A model generated the notes under the pieces. The model searched no databases. It was given only the letters and a program-made list of their open reading frames with translations, and was not told the origin of the DNA. Below, piece by piece: positions 22,313-33,186 of a stretch of DNA of 64,000 nucleotides (position 1 is its first letter; every line of letters starts with the position of its first letter). This stretch comes from Dromiciops gliroides. Its lineage: Eukaryota > Chordata > Mammalia > Microbiotheria > Microbiotheriidae. The stretch spans positions 77,073,327-77,137,326 of the forward strand of contig NC_057861.1 in the NCBI RefSeq assembly GCF_019393635.1. The letters are read 5' to 3'. Made by a program: the position numbers and the translations under genes.

Positions 22313-22476
22313 GGGGGCAGCTAGGTGGCGCAGTGGATAGAGCACTGGCCCTGGAGTCAGGAAGACCTGAGTTCAAATCCGGCCTCAGACACTTAACACT
22401 TACTAGCTGTGTGACCCTGGGCAAGTCACTTAACCCCCACTGCCCTGCAAAAACAAACAAACAAAACCAAACCAAA
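22313..22476 (+). repeat. WSINE1-type CORE-SINE with 16-bp TSD
   Basis: Plus-strand copy flanked by AAAATGACAGAATAGT (22297-22312) and AAAATGACAGGATAGT (22477-22492), one mismatch. Confidence 0.93.
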
Positions 22477-22492
22477 AAAATGACAGGATAGT

Positions 22493-22951
22493 TTTAGAGT
22501 GTTTTCCCCTTTAAAGTTACTGGAGAGAAAAAAAAAACTTTTAAAATGGCTTCAGTTTTAAAGGTAGAACACCTCTGTACTGAAAAGACATCAAAAGAAA
22601 TTCACGAAAAAGACAAAACAAACATTTAATTAGTAGTGCAGCAAGACTGTTCTCCATATGTAGCATGAGGTTGTCATTGTGTGGCTTGAAGGGAGACAGA
22701 ATAAACATCTCTAGCCTCTTCTCCCCTGTACCCCTTCTCCAAGGGAGACCATTTCCTTCCAGGAGGAGGAAGTTGGGGGTTGGGGACAGAAGCTTGGCCA
22801 CTCTGCTCTCCTCAGAAAGAGGGGGTACAATATTGATATTATATCTATCTGCTCCCTTAAATATTCTTCATTTAGGGGATGTGATTTCAAGGTTCAAGCT
22901 AAACTTCTGATTGCTGTTCTATAATGTGGAAAGGAGAATCCCAAGCTCTGC
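22493..22951. other. Unassigned intergenic sequence
   Basis: No exon or repeat recognised just upstream of the provirus. A G/A-rich segment lies near 22730-22790. Confidence 0.4.
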
Positions 22952-22955
22952 ATCT

Positions 22956-23425
22956 TGACAAAATAAAACATAGAACCCCCGTTTTCCAGAACTAAGGACC
23001 AACAAGGAAGCTGTTTCCTGAGCTTGGCAAGATAATCCTTTGCAATCACCCTCTGGATGATCTAACCCTCTGGGCTAGTCACATGCTTCACCAGGTATTC
23101 TCTGATCAAAGACAAACACTGGACAAAGTCAGAAAGTCTTCAAATGAATCAAACTTGTCACATGCTTGCTATTCCCTCCTTGTCAGGGCTACAGCTCACT
23201 GGGCAGCCACTAGTATAAGTACTGAGATCTCTCCACACCACCCCAGCTCCCCCCCCCACTAGAGGTAGGACACCAGCACATGTATCTATAGCTCCTCCTT
23301 GCTTATAAGCCTTTTTCCTCACTCTGAAAATAAAACTTTATTTAATTCCTGAATCTCCTGTCTCTAGCCTTCTTTGTTTGGCTCCAGCCATTCGCAGGTT
23401 AGAGGCCAGTTCCATCCACTTGACA
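22956..23425 (+). repeat. 5' LTR of the provirus fossil
   Basis: Left long terminal repeat, about 470 bases, paired with 26053-26528. AATAAA lies near 23327-23332 in the R-like part. Confidence 0.85.
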
Positions 23426-23427
23426 TT

Positions 23428-23446
23428 TGGTGTCAGAAGTGGGATT
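23428..23446 (+). other. Primer binding site, tRNA-Leu type
   Basis: 'tggtgtcagaagtgggatt' is, from memory of tRNA-Leu(CAA) sequences, the complement of that tRNA's 3' end. It sits two bases after the LTR, the standard place. Confidence 0.8.
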
Positions 23447-24834
23447 GGACATGGAACTGGGCCAATTGGACCTTCCAGAACCAGCAGGGATGGACTAGGT
23501 AACGCTGGAGATTTCTCCAGAGTCCAGCTCCTCCTTGTCTCTTCCTGTTCCAATATATCCAGAGCTCTCACCTTTGATCAAGCCTGCCTTTTCTCTGTGA
23601 GGAAAAACCCCTGGGCCCTTCTGGTGATTCATCTCAGATCACTCAGATGAATATCCTTTTATAACGGCATGCTATCACACTACCATGTGCCATTAGCTCC
23701 TGTATACCTCTAGTTAAATTTTGCAAAGCATATACCTCTAGTTTCTGCACATCTCTGGTTAAAATTTGCAAACTGTGTGCTTTCTGTTGAACCAATTAAA
23801 GTTAAAGTTAAGTTGAGATTGTAATTGTGCACTTTGTGAATTTGTGGTGTAATCTGGCTTTGTGGAATGCTGCCTGTGTTTGTTGTTTAAGTGGTGCTTG
23901 TGTGAAATTGTGAGCTTTGATTCTGTTTGTATCTGTCCTGTCTTTTTGTCTGTATGTCGTCATAAAATGTGTCTTGTTTGTGCTATTTGTTGATTCTATT
24001 ACCTTGAAAGATTTAAACTGCAGCCAGTCAGAAAAACTTTTAAGGGCTATTGCTAAAGAGTTTAGGATACTGGGAAAGATTAATGAACTTTCTTTCATAC
24101 TTGAAGCAATTGTTTCAGTAAGCAGGACTAACTCCCATTTTAGGCTTTCTGAGGGTGATTAGGTTATAAGAAAAAAGAAACCCTGCAAAATATGTTTTTT
24201 TTTCTGTCATTTCAACATTGGCCAAGTTAGAATTACAGAAATAAAGTCAGATAATTAAAGTTTGTAGAACTGCTAAAAACATCTTAGCAGATTCTGGAGG
24301 TTTGGAGATTAATCATTAAGGAGTTTGAAGATGAATAATTTTAAGACTGCAGGGGAGAATTTCTGGAGTTTGCAGTAAATCCATGAAGTCACTCCCTTCT
24401 GAAATATCTTAGTAAGTTTTGGGGTACCACTCGGTAGAATTTGTCTTAAAGGAAAATAAGGAATAAATGTTATAAAAGTTAAAGGGAAAAAAAAAACAAT
24501 TAAAAAAAAAAGTTAAAGGTAGATGACACTTCCCCAAAGATTGATAGCTTCATTGTTCTAGGGCAATGAAGGAAGGCAGCTACTTTGGAAGTAATCCCAG
24601 AGTGAGGAAAGAAAAAAAAATAGGTAAAGGTTTGCACTTTACAGCAACCACTTATTTATCCTTCCTTGACATTTCTGACAATGAAAAGAGAAAAGATTGT
24701 TTAAGCCAAAGATCACTTTCATCAGAGACCCTCTCCTTATTCTGTTAACCCCTCTCATCTCAGATCAGATTCTCAAATACAGGTGTTGAAAAAAATACTA
24801 GAAAAATGTAGGGAAACAAATTATGTTCTGGTTG

Positions 24835-25000
24835 CAGGAATTTATTAGCTGTATAATCTTAGTTATCTCACTCTGTCCCAGTTTTCTGATCTGTAAAGAG
24901 GAAAATAATAATGGTACCCACCTCCCAGGGTTGTTGTGAGATTGAAATGATATAATGATTGTAAAGTGCTTAACACAGTGATCAGCATATGCTAAGCACA
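24835..25000 (+). repeat. MIR-like SINE fragment inside the provirus
   Basis: Has 'ctgatctgtaaagaggaaaa', 'cccagggttgttgtgagatt' and 'gtaaagtgcttaacacagtg', the 3' part of a MIR-type CORE-SINE. Confidence 0.7.
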
Positions 25001-26052
25001 TTATTGTTTCTATAATTGAATGTAATTGTTCCATGCCTGATACCTTTAAAAGTGGTTTTAAAATGCCAAAGGTAATAAGGTCAATGATTTTTATATGAGA
25101 TAATTTGAAAATGCAGTTGATGTCATCTGAATTGAGCTTTTAAAAGGATATGATAAAAATATAGATATTTGAAAACTATTAAATATTTAATGAGATATGT
25201 TTTGCTATAAAGTAGATAACAATAATAACAATGTTTACTATAATAGTGATTTTTTCATTTGAAAATCTTGGCTTTTATGAAAGCATATAAAGTGGTTTAA
25301 AGATATAGCTTCAACATATTAATCATGAGTCAACTATCAGTATTTGCTGCATGTCTGAAGTCCCAGAATATGGCTAGTTTAAATAAATGAATTACTTTGG
25401 TGACATGTAAATCTCCCTTCTCAAAACCAGCCTTCTGAGTAGTTTCATCTGTAATCTGACATTAATGTAACTATGATTGTGAATTTATGAAAACCATTAT
25501 TGAGTTGTTTGAACCTAGCCTTGCATGGCTAGGAAACTGAACCATCTCAATGTGCAATCAATCATTGTTTCTAAGGGCTCTGATGAGATCTTTCTGCCTA
25601 CTCCCACAGCTGCCAAACTTGTGGGTGTGTACTCCTGGATCATCTGAAGAAAGCCCTTGCTCCTAAGTGGATGGCAGAAGCCTCCAGGTTCATCTAGTGT
25701 AGACACAGGAGCAGCCCGACATTCATATGAGACAACTGTCCCAAGATTCCAAATGAGGGCTGAATATGCTGTCCTAGTTTTTTTGTTTTGTTTTGTTTTC
25801 TCCTCTTCCTTTTTGTTGTATCCAGCCACCAAGGCCCTGATTCAAGTGTATGTTGGCATTTCCCTTACTCCCCACCACCCCTTTCTGCTTGCAAGCAAAC
25901 AATGATACCTGGGACACACTTCCCCAACAGGTCCCCTCAAGGAATTGAGCCCCTGGGCAACATCTCACCCTGACCGAATTGACCTCTTGTGGTTATTGGC
26001 CAAAAGAGTAGGAACTCTTTCAGACCTTCTCCGTTTGGCCAAAATGGGGAAA

Positions 26053-26528
26053 TGACAGAATAAAACCTAGACCCCCTGTTTTCCAGAGCTAAAGTCCAGC
26101 AAGCAAACTGTGCCCTGAGCTTGACAAGACAACAATCGTTTACGATCACCCTCTGGGCTAGTCACATAATTTACCAGGTGTTCTCTGATCAAAGACAAAC
26201 ACTGGACAAACTCAGAAAGTCCTGCAATGAATCAAACTTATCACATGCTTGCTGCTCTCTCATTGTCACTGGGCAGTCACTAGTATACAACTAGTATACA
26301 ACTCACTGGGCAGTCACTAGTATAAGTATTGAGATCTCTTCATGCTACCCCACCTCCCCCCCACTAGAGGTGGGGCCCTGGCACATGTGTCCATAGCTCC
26401 TTCTTGTTTGTAAGCCTCTTTCCTCACTCTGAAAATAAAACTTTATTTAATTCCTGAATCTCCTGTCTCTAGCCTGCTCTGTTTGGCTCCAGCCATTCAC
26501 AGGTTAGAGGCTGGCTGTCTGGTTGACA
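26053..26528 (+). repeat. 3' LTR of the provirus fossil
   Basis: Right long terminal repeat. It contains a small internal repeat ('ctagtatac' and 'cactgggcagtcactagtat' twice near 26272-26323) that is absent from the 5' LTR. Confidence 0.85.
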
Positions 26529-26532
26529 ATCT

Positions 26533-27180
26533 CATGCTTGACTTCCTTCTTCCCAATTTCAGTTCCATAATGAACACATGCAAGAAGTAGCTGGTAGCAA
26601 AGAAATCCCATTTATCCAAGTTCATAGCAAAACATAAATCAGATTAAGTATACATATGAGAATATACATCAGTCAATACAAAATAAAAGAGTTCTCCCTT
26701 TGGGAGTGAGGTAACTCAGTTCACCCCAGGGAGAGAGCTCCAGATCTCACTGAAGGGGAAATTTCCCAAAATCTCTAGTGTAGCATCCTGGGAATAGGGA
26801 CAACTAGCTCCTCTCATGTTGGCTTCTTCCTGGAGTCTCATTGTCCCTTCAGCAATCTAAAGTGGAGTTGGCATCTTCCATCTTTTCTTTTGAAGCTCAA
26901 AGTCAGAAGCACCTACAGTAATTACACCACCTGAAGAAACTCTAGAGCCCTGAAGAGTTTTTAAATTAAAAACATTTTTATTAAATGGAATAAGAACACT
27001 TGAGGGGGAAAATGAAAAAGAATGAGAGTTAAGGAAGAGAGAATTGGAAAGTGAACTAACAGCTTGGTATAAGAGGTATAAAACCTTACCCAAGCAACAA
27101 AAATCCCTGAAAATTAGAATGTACCAAATATAAACCAGTAACTCTATCAAGCAACAGGAAATATTAAAATAGTCAAAAGA
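26533..27180. other. Unassigned intergenic sequence
   Basis: No exon found. The composition suggests repeat-derived DNA, but I cannot name a family. Confidence 0.4.
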
Positions 27181-27518
27181 CTAAAGAAAATGTAAGGTAT
27201 CTTATAGCAAAAACAATTGACTTGGAAAATCAGATTAAGGAGGAAAAATTTAAGCATCATTATAACTGTCTGAACACCATATCCAAAAAAAGAGCCTAGA
27301 CATCATATTTCAAGAAATTTTAAGAGAAAAATACCCAGACCTCTTGGAACCAGAGGGCAAAGTGGACATAGAAAGAATCCACCAGTTATATCCTGAAAGA
27401 AATCCCAAAATTAAAACTCCCTGAAATATCATAGTCAAAATCCAGAGTTTCCAGATCAAAGAAAAAATGCTGCAAACAGTCAGAAAGAATTAAAATACTG
27501 AAGAGCCACTGTCAGGAA

Positions 27519-28455
27519 CCAATCTGTTGCCAAGAGCTGTTAATCGCATCTTTATAATATCTATCAAATACAGCCCCTTCTCTCCTCTGACACTGCCACC
27601 TTGTATAGACCCTCATCACCTCACACCTGGACTATTTTTTTTTTTTTGCAGGGCAATGAGGGTTAAGTGACTTGCTCAGGGTCACACAGCTAGTGTCAAG
27701 TGTCTGAGGCTGGATTTGAACTCAGGTCCTCCTGAATCCAGGGCTGGTGCTTTATCCACTGTGCCACCTAGCTGCCCCCTATTTTTATTTTATTATTATT
27801 TTTTTCTCACACCTGGACTATTGAAACAGCCTGGGGATAGGTCTACCTGCCTCAAGTCTTTCCCCACTCCTATTTGTCCTCCCTTCAGCCACCAAAGCAA
27901 TTTTCTTTTTTTTTTCAAAGCAACTTTCCCAAAGCACATTTGCCACATCATCCCCCAACTCAATAAATTCCAGTGGCTCCTAAAAGCTCCTAGTATCAAA
28001 TACTAAATCCTCTAATGTTCAAATGCCTTCATAACTTAGTCCCTTCCTACATTTTTAGTCTTCTTACACCTTATTCCCCAATATATATCCTTTAATTCAG
28101 TGACATTGGCCTCCTGGTGGCTCCACAAACAAGACACTTCCCCAGACATTCTCTCTCCTCCTCAGCTCCACCTACTGATCTCCCTGGCTTCCTTTAAGTT
28201 CCAACAAAAATTCCATCTTTTAGAGAGCCCTTCTTAATTCTAGTGCTTTCTCTCTGTTAATTATTTTTTATTTATCCTGTATATAACTTGCTCTGTTTAT
28301 ATTTGTTTGCATGTTGTCTCCCCCATTGGATTATAAGCTTCTTGAAGGCAGAGACTGTCTTTTATTTCTTTTCATATCTCCAGAACTTAGCACAGTGCCT
28401 AGCACATAAAAAGTGCTTAATAAATGTTTATTAATTGATTGATTGATTGATTTAG
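27519..28455 (+). mobile_element. L2-like LINE 3' end, split by a SINE
   Basis: Non-coding 3' part of an L2-like element: 'gccttcataacttagtccct', 'tccttaagttccaacaaaaa'-type text and the end 'gcttaataaatgtttatt' followed by TTGA repeats. A WSINE1 copy interrupts it at 27635-27779. I assign L2 from the typical 3' end. Confidence 0.7.
27635..27779 (-). repeat. WSINE1-type CORE-SINE inside L2-like LINE
   Basis: Minus-strand copy. The target text 'ctcacacctggactat' occurs at about 27619-27634 and 27808-27823, with about 28 extra T/A-rich bases between the SINE head and the right copy. Confidence 0.88.
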
Positions 28456-28761
28456 CAGCCACCATTGTAAAGGAGTAGAGAACTGAAATGATATTCCAGA
28501 AAGCAAAGGATATGGGACTTACAGCTAATTATACTTTACCAAGCAAAATGGAATACAGTGCTACAGGGTGGGAAAAGGATCTTTAATGAAGTAGAGGACT
28601 TCCAAGCATTACTGATGAAAAACTAGAGCAGCCGATAAACTTTCAAGTTCAAATAAAAGAATGAAGAAAATCATAAAATGGTAAATATTTAAGAACAATG
28701 ATAAATGACTAGATCTAGGGTGGGAGGGCAAGAAGGAGGATCTTGGCTGATTAAAATATGT

Positions 28762-28784
28762 ATACATATATATATATATATATA
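28762..28784. repeat. (TA)n simple repeat
   Basis: About ten TA dinucleotides in the L1-like 3' region. Confidence 0.9.
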
Positions 28785-29359
28785 TCAATATGTGTGTATG
28801 TGTTTTAATGTACACACAAACATATGTGAGAATAGTCTTGGGAACTTTTATCAACACAATGACCAACCACAATTCCTGAGGACTAATGCTGAAACATGCT
28901 GCTCACATCCTGACAGACAGATGATACATTCAGAGTACAGTTAGAGACAGATTTTTTTTGACACAGCCAATGAGAAATTTTGTTTCACTTTGAAATAATC
29001 AAATTGATTCCATATCGTTTTTCTTTACTAATCCTATTTACAGTTAATTGATTTTGTCATGTAACTGCCTAATTCATGGTTCTTTGTCTCTGAATTTAGT
29101 TCAGAGGGCTTGCAATGAGTTAGGTTTAAGAATCCAGTTCTCCTGCTAATCACTGTTCTATTCTTGCCTCAAGGAAATCTGTTATCCTTGAGTGATGCAA
29201 GTGGACATCAGGGAGTATAGTCTAGTATCTTTATACCACCAAGCTATCATTCAAGGATGTCTGGTTTGTTATCCGAAAAAAGTCTGGTCCACTATCTATA
29301 ACCTTGCAGGTGGATTCAAACCTTGAAATTTTCTTAGTCATAGTCTTCTTAGGAAGAAA

Positions 29360-29700
29360 GGAGGGGGTTGTTGCTAGTCCTCATTCTCAATTCCCAACCA
29401 ATCATATTGTCTCCCATGCCTTAGTTCCGTAACCAATTATAGCGATTTCACATAAAGCTCCTGTAACCAATCATAACTTGTTTCCTGTCTACAAAGTTCC
29501 CTTTGTTCTGTATTCCCCAAAAGCTATAAAAGTGAGCTCTTCCCCTCATTTGGGGTTGTAGCTTTGCTGGGGAAGCTAACATCCTATTTATTGGTAAATC
29601 TGTGCTTTACTAATAAACTGATCATGCTCAGAACTTTGTGCTTCATTTTACCTTATTTTGACTGTAACAACTGGACTACACATGTTTGTAACAGGGATTT
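29360..29700 (+). mobile_element. LTR-like block, probable solo LTR fossil
   Basis: Has promoter-like parts in LTR order: several CCAAT motifs ('aaccaatcat', 'aaccaattat'), a TATA box ('agctataaaagtgag' near 29522), a polyadenylation-type 'aataaact' near 29613 and an end like 'tgtaaca'. No clear partner LTR or target duplication was found, so limits are approximate. Confidence 0.5.
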
Positions 29701-29704
29701 TATT

Positions 29705-30124
29705 TCATTTTTAAACTTTCTCAGTAGGGCTCAGAGTGAGGAAGTAGGACAGAGAGAAAGCTGGTTTTTGTTTGGAAATAAAATTTAATTTGAAAAAATG
29801 GGATAGGTTTTTCTTTGGGGGGGCAGAATAGCATTATATATTATGGAAATATGCTTGTGTGAGTGTAGTGGGGCACTGATCAAGGGGGACCTCATTCTCA
29901 GAACACACACTGTATACTCTGCCTGATGCTAGTTGACTATGGTTTAAGGGACAGGAGCTTGCCCTTGATTCAGAGTAAAATATGCAAGTGTTCCATAAGT
30001 CTTTCCTGTTTTCTGCTCTCCTACTGGGAGGTAAAGAAAAGCTTTTTAATGGACCTATAGGGGAGGGTTCTGAGCTGAGTATGCATACAAAAGCCATAAA
30101 CCGATGTCGAATATTAAAATATAG
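29705..30124. other. Unassigned intergenic sequence
   Basis: No exon or named repeat recognised between the LTR-like block and the tandem repeat. Confidence 0.4.
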
Positions 30125-30375
30125 CCTTTGTATCTGCCTGCCTCCTACAAACAGATCAGAGAAATAATGTTTAATCTCTCCTACAAATTAATAAACAGAT
30201 CAGAGAAATTACATTTTATATGTCCTACAACGAACCCGATCAGAGAACATGATATATCTGCCTGTCTCCTACAAACAGATCAGAGAAATAATGTTTAATT
30301 TCTCCTACAAATCAGAGACAGACAGAAAAAACATACCTGGCCTCCTACGAAAACAGAGACAGACAAAAAAACCAT
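30125..30375. repeat. Imperfect tandem repeat
   Basis: The text 'ctgcctgcctcctacaaaca' followed by 'gatcagagaaataatgttta' appears near 30136 and, slightly changed, near 30260. Shorter versions ('cctacaaattaataaacaga', 'cctacaacgaacccgatcag', 'cagagacagaca') lie between and after. It is not a known microsatellite. Confidence 0.7.
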
Positions 30376-30905
30376 AAATATCAATTTAATATTTTATTGT
30401 CCCAAGAAGAAAGTTAACAAAATGCATGATCATGTGGAGACTTCCCTCCTAAGAGAGAAGCTCAGAGGACTCCCCATTTCTGAGGGTATATATGGTTTTA
30501 GTTCACTGATTACAGGGGGTTGTCACTTTCAATAGTATGATCCAGAAATCAACTCAGAAGCAAAAAGTAGTTTAACAATTTCAGTTATAACAAGTATGGA
30601 GGAAATACAGAAGCATCATGATAAGACTACAGGATTCCAAAAAGGGGTTTGGCAAGGATGAGGATGCCCAGATGTTACCATAAGATAGGGACTTACTATC
30701 CTGAGGGAAAAGAACTCACTAGGTAAGGTCTTTTATCTGTTAGCTATCTGGGTTAAGTTTGGAGTTCAGTTGAAGGATATTTTGCTCCTATTAATCCTAT
30801 TAATCCAGGGTTTTATAAAACTTCCCTTGGATAATAAGGTAGCTCCATCAAATCCAGGTGATCCATATATTCATATTAACACTGATGATCTCTCTCCCTA
30901 ATGTA
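30376..30905. other. Unassigned intergenic sequence
   Basis: No exon or repeat family recognised. Confidence 0.4.
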
Positions 30906-31050
30906 TTTTTTTTTTGCAGGGCAATGGGGGTTAAGTGACTTGCCCAGGGTCACACAGCTAGTAAGTATTAAGTGTCTGAGGCCAGATTTGAACTCAGGTA
31001 CACCTGAATCCAGGGCCGGTGCTTTATCCACTGTGCCACCTAGCTGCCCC
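30906..31050 (-). repeat. WSINE1-type CORE-SINE at L1 breakpoint
   Basis: Minus-strand copy whose head abuts the broken 3' edge of the L1 5' fragment. Confidence 0.9.
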
Positions 31051-32195
31051 TTTGTTTTGGTCATTGTTTTCAGGTAGTCCAATGATTTTCAAATTATCTC
31101 TCCTAGATTTATTTTCCAGGTCAGCTGTTTTTCCAAGGAGATATTTCACATTGCCTTCTATTTTTTCATTCAATTGGATTTGCTTTACTGTGTCTTGGTT
31201 TCTCATAAGGTCACTAGCTTCCATTTGTTCAATCCTAATTCTTAGGCAATTATTTTCAGCAGACAGTTTTTTAATCTCCTTTTCCATTTGGCTTTTCAAA
31301 CTGTTGACTTTTTTCTCATGACTCTCCTGCATTGCTCTCATTTCTCTTTCCATTCCTTCCTCTCTTTCTCTACATCTTCATTCTATCTCTCCTACTTTCT
31401 CTTCAAAGTCCCTTTTGAGAGCTTCCATGACCTGAGACCAGTTCATATTTTTCTTGGAAGCTTTGGATGTTGGAGTTTTGACCCTATTATTATCTTCTTC
31501 TTCTGAGGATGTATTGTGGTCTACCTTTCCCCCAAAGAAGTTTTCGATGGTCTTCTGCTTTCTCTGCCTACTCATCCTGGCTTACTATTTCTTGGCTTTT
31601 TACTCCTTCTTAAAGTGTAGCGCTGCTTCCAGGACACACTGTTCGTGCTACAGTGTGGACCAGGGGGTGATTGGGCTTCTTCTCAGCCTGCCTGGCTTGT
31701 AAGTAATCACAGCCACTTTCTCCTTGACCCGGAAACAGAAGTCTGATTGAACTCTGATTCTCTATGGTCGGAAGCTTGGCATGCTTTTGCCCCTCCCCCA
31801 CTGGGCCACCACCACTAGATTCAGCCCACTGGTTCAGACCCAGGGCGCTTTGCCCCAACTCCAGTAGATACTGTCTCCACTTCACCCTAGCCTACAGCTG
31901 AACACCCTCACCAGTCTGTGATTGGAGCCTCAGAAGCGGCTGGTGCTGAAGACTCTGACATGTGCTGGAAGCAGTGTCCCTGGCTGGGTCAGGACTGCAC
32001 GCTGAGCTGTTCGGCCTGATCAGTAGGTGATCAGAATTGCCCTCTTTTGCGCAGAAATAGTCTTGCTCTGTTTTTATGTGTATTAGGCTGTTCTGGCTTT
32101 TGATTTTTTACCACATTATTTGGGCGTGAATGGACGGGTTTATCTGGAGCTTGTGGGAGTCACAGCCTCTCTTCCACCATCTTGGCTCCGCCCCC
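31051..32195 (-). mobile_element. L1 LINE 5' end: 5'UTR and N-terminal half of ORF1
   Basis: This minus-strand fragment keeps a true L1 5' end, starting 'gggggcggagccaagatgg' at about 32195, the classic L1 start. The GC-rich 5'UTR follows to about 31576. ORF1 begins near 31575 (MSRQRKQKTIENFFGGK) and continues as a coiled-coil (MEKEIKKLSAENNCLRIRIE) up to the start of the RNA-binding domain (SRRDNLKIIGLPE), where it stops at a SINE. ORF1 is frame-broken. The rest of the element is missing, so this copy retained its promoter but lost its body, probably by later deletion. Confidence 0.88.
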
Positions 32196-32719
32196 GAGAA
32201 CTGTCCACATTGTTGTCTTTTGACACAAACAAAACCAATATAGCCCAAATTTTAAGGAAAGTTAGAAACTAGGAAAAATTTCTCTATAGAAAGTTTCTCT
32301 GATAAAGGTCCCATTTCTCACTAATATAAGGAACTGAGTCAAATTATCCATTTTATCTTCCATGATCTTCTCTGTATCTTATTTGTTCATGAATTCTCTC
32401 TTATCCAAAGATTTGACAGGTAATTATTTTCCATGGTCCCCTAATTTGCTTATGATATAATTTTTTACATCATGTACCTATTTTGACCTTATCTTGGTAA
32501 ACGATGTGAGATATTTGTCTATACCTAGTTTCTGCCAGATTGATTTCCAATTTTCCTAGAAGTTTTTGTTGAATAATGAGTTCTTGCTCCAATAGCTCTT
32601 TGAGTTTAGCAACATTAGTTCACTATGATCATTGACTTCTATATATTGTGTGCCTTTCCGTATATTGTCTGGTCATTTACTTCTGTATATTGTGTAATCT
32701 ATTCCACTTACCAACCACC

Positions 32720-32995
32720 TATTTCTTTTTTTTTTTTTTGGGGGGGGGGGGGCTCGCACCACCAGAACAGCAGTTGCCTGAGACAGACAGAAGTCATGCC
32801 ACCACAAGGGGAGTCGCCAGACAGAGAGACCACATTCCGGAAGAACCCTAGCATTGCGGAAGAACCCTCTGCCTCCCTTCAGGGAGTGTTCAATCTTTCC
32901 TCCCCCTAAAGGGGAGGTCCTTTCTGACTTCAGTAGCATATGTAACCTCGGGGTGGGCCACGTGTTGCCCCTCCCAAATCAGTCAGCTAAAAACT
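32720..32995. other. Unidentified GC-rich insertion with G-run
   Basis: After a T-tract and a run of about 13 G's comes GC-rich sequence unlike its L1 surroundings ('ggaagaacccta' and 'ggaagaaccctc' repeated, and CACGTG). It could be an unlisted SINE or LTR piece. The frame at 32673-32939 has no family match. Confidence 0.5.
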
Positions 32996-33186
32996 GTAAT
33001 ATTAATCTTTACCACAAATAATTTTTACCATATAATGATTTTAAATAGAATTTCTCTATCTAGCTCTTCCTGCTGAATTTTGTGGTAATATAAAGAAATG
33101 AAAATGATTTGTTTGGGCTTATTTTATATCATGTCACTTTGCTGAAATTGTTATTTCAACTAGTTGACTTTCTAGGGCTCTCTGGT

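Larger units (their letters stand above)
22956..26528 (+). mobile_element. Endogenous retrovirus fossil with two LTRs
   Basis: A two-LTR proviral fossil of about 3.6 kb. The 5' LTR is at 22956-23425 and the 3' LTR at 26053-26528. Both start TGACA and end GACA and share the segment around 'aataaaactttatttaattc', a polyadenylation-type AATAAA. The 4-base duplication ATCT flanks it (22952-22955 and 26529-26532). A primer site 'tggtgtcagaagtgggatt' begins at 23428, two bases after the LTR, and fits the 3' end of tRNA-Leu. A purine tract near 26042-26052 precedes the 3' LTR. The interior is only about 2.6 kb with no polymerase that I recognise, so the copy is broken or belongs to a non-autonomous family. 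The LTRs have visibly diverged, so it is not recent. It contains a MIR-like piece at 24840-25000. Confidence 0.85.
27180..28960 (+). mobile_element. L1/HAL1-like LINE split by an L2-like element
   Basis: The left part (27180 to about 27518) translates with runs such as REKYPDLLEPEGKVDIER and KMLQTVRKN, typical of the L1 ORF1 RNA-binding domain. The right part (about 28456-28960) continues as the degraded L1-type body and 3' end ('atgaccaaccacaattcctg'). An L2-like element and a SINE lie between. It is an old, broken copy and may be HAL1 (ORF1-only) rather than full L1. Confidence 0.65.

Noticed and set aside
23917-24162. 81-residue plus frame inside the provirus as a retained viral gene
   Set aside because: No recognisable retroviral motif; a chance frame in the fossil interior.
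30125-30375. CRISPR-like array
   Set aside because: Repeat units are uneven and diverged with no regular spacers, in a mammalian genome.
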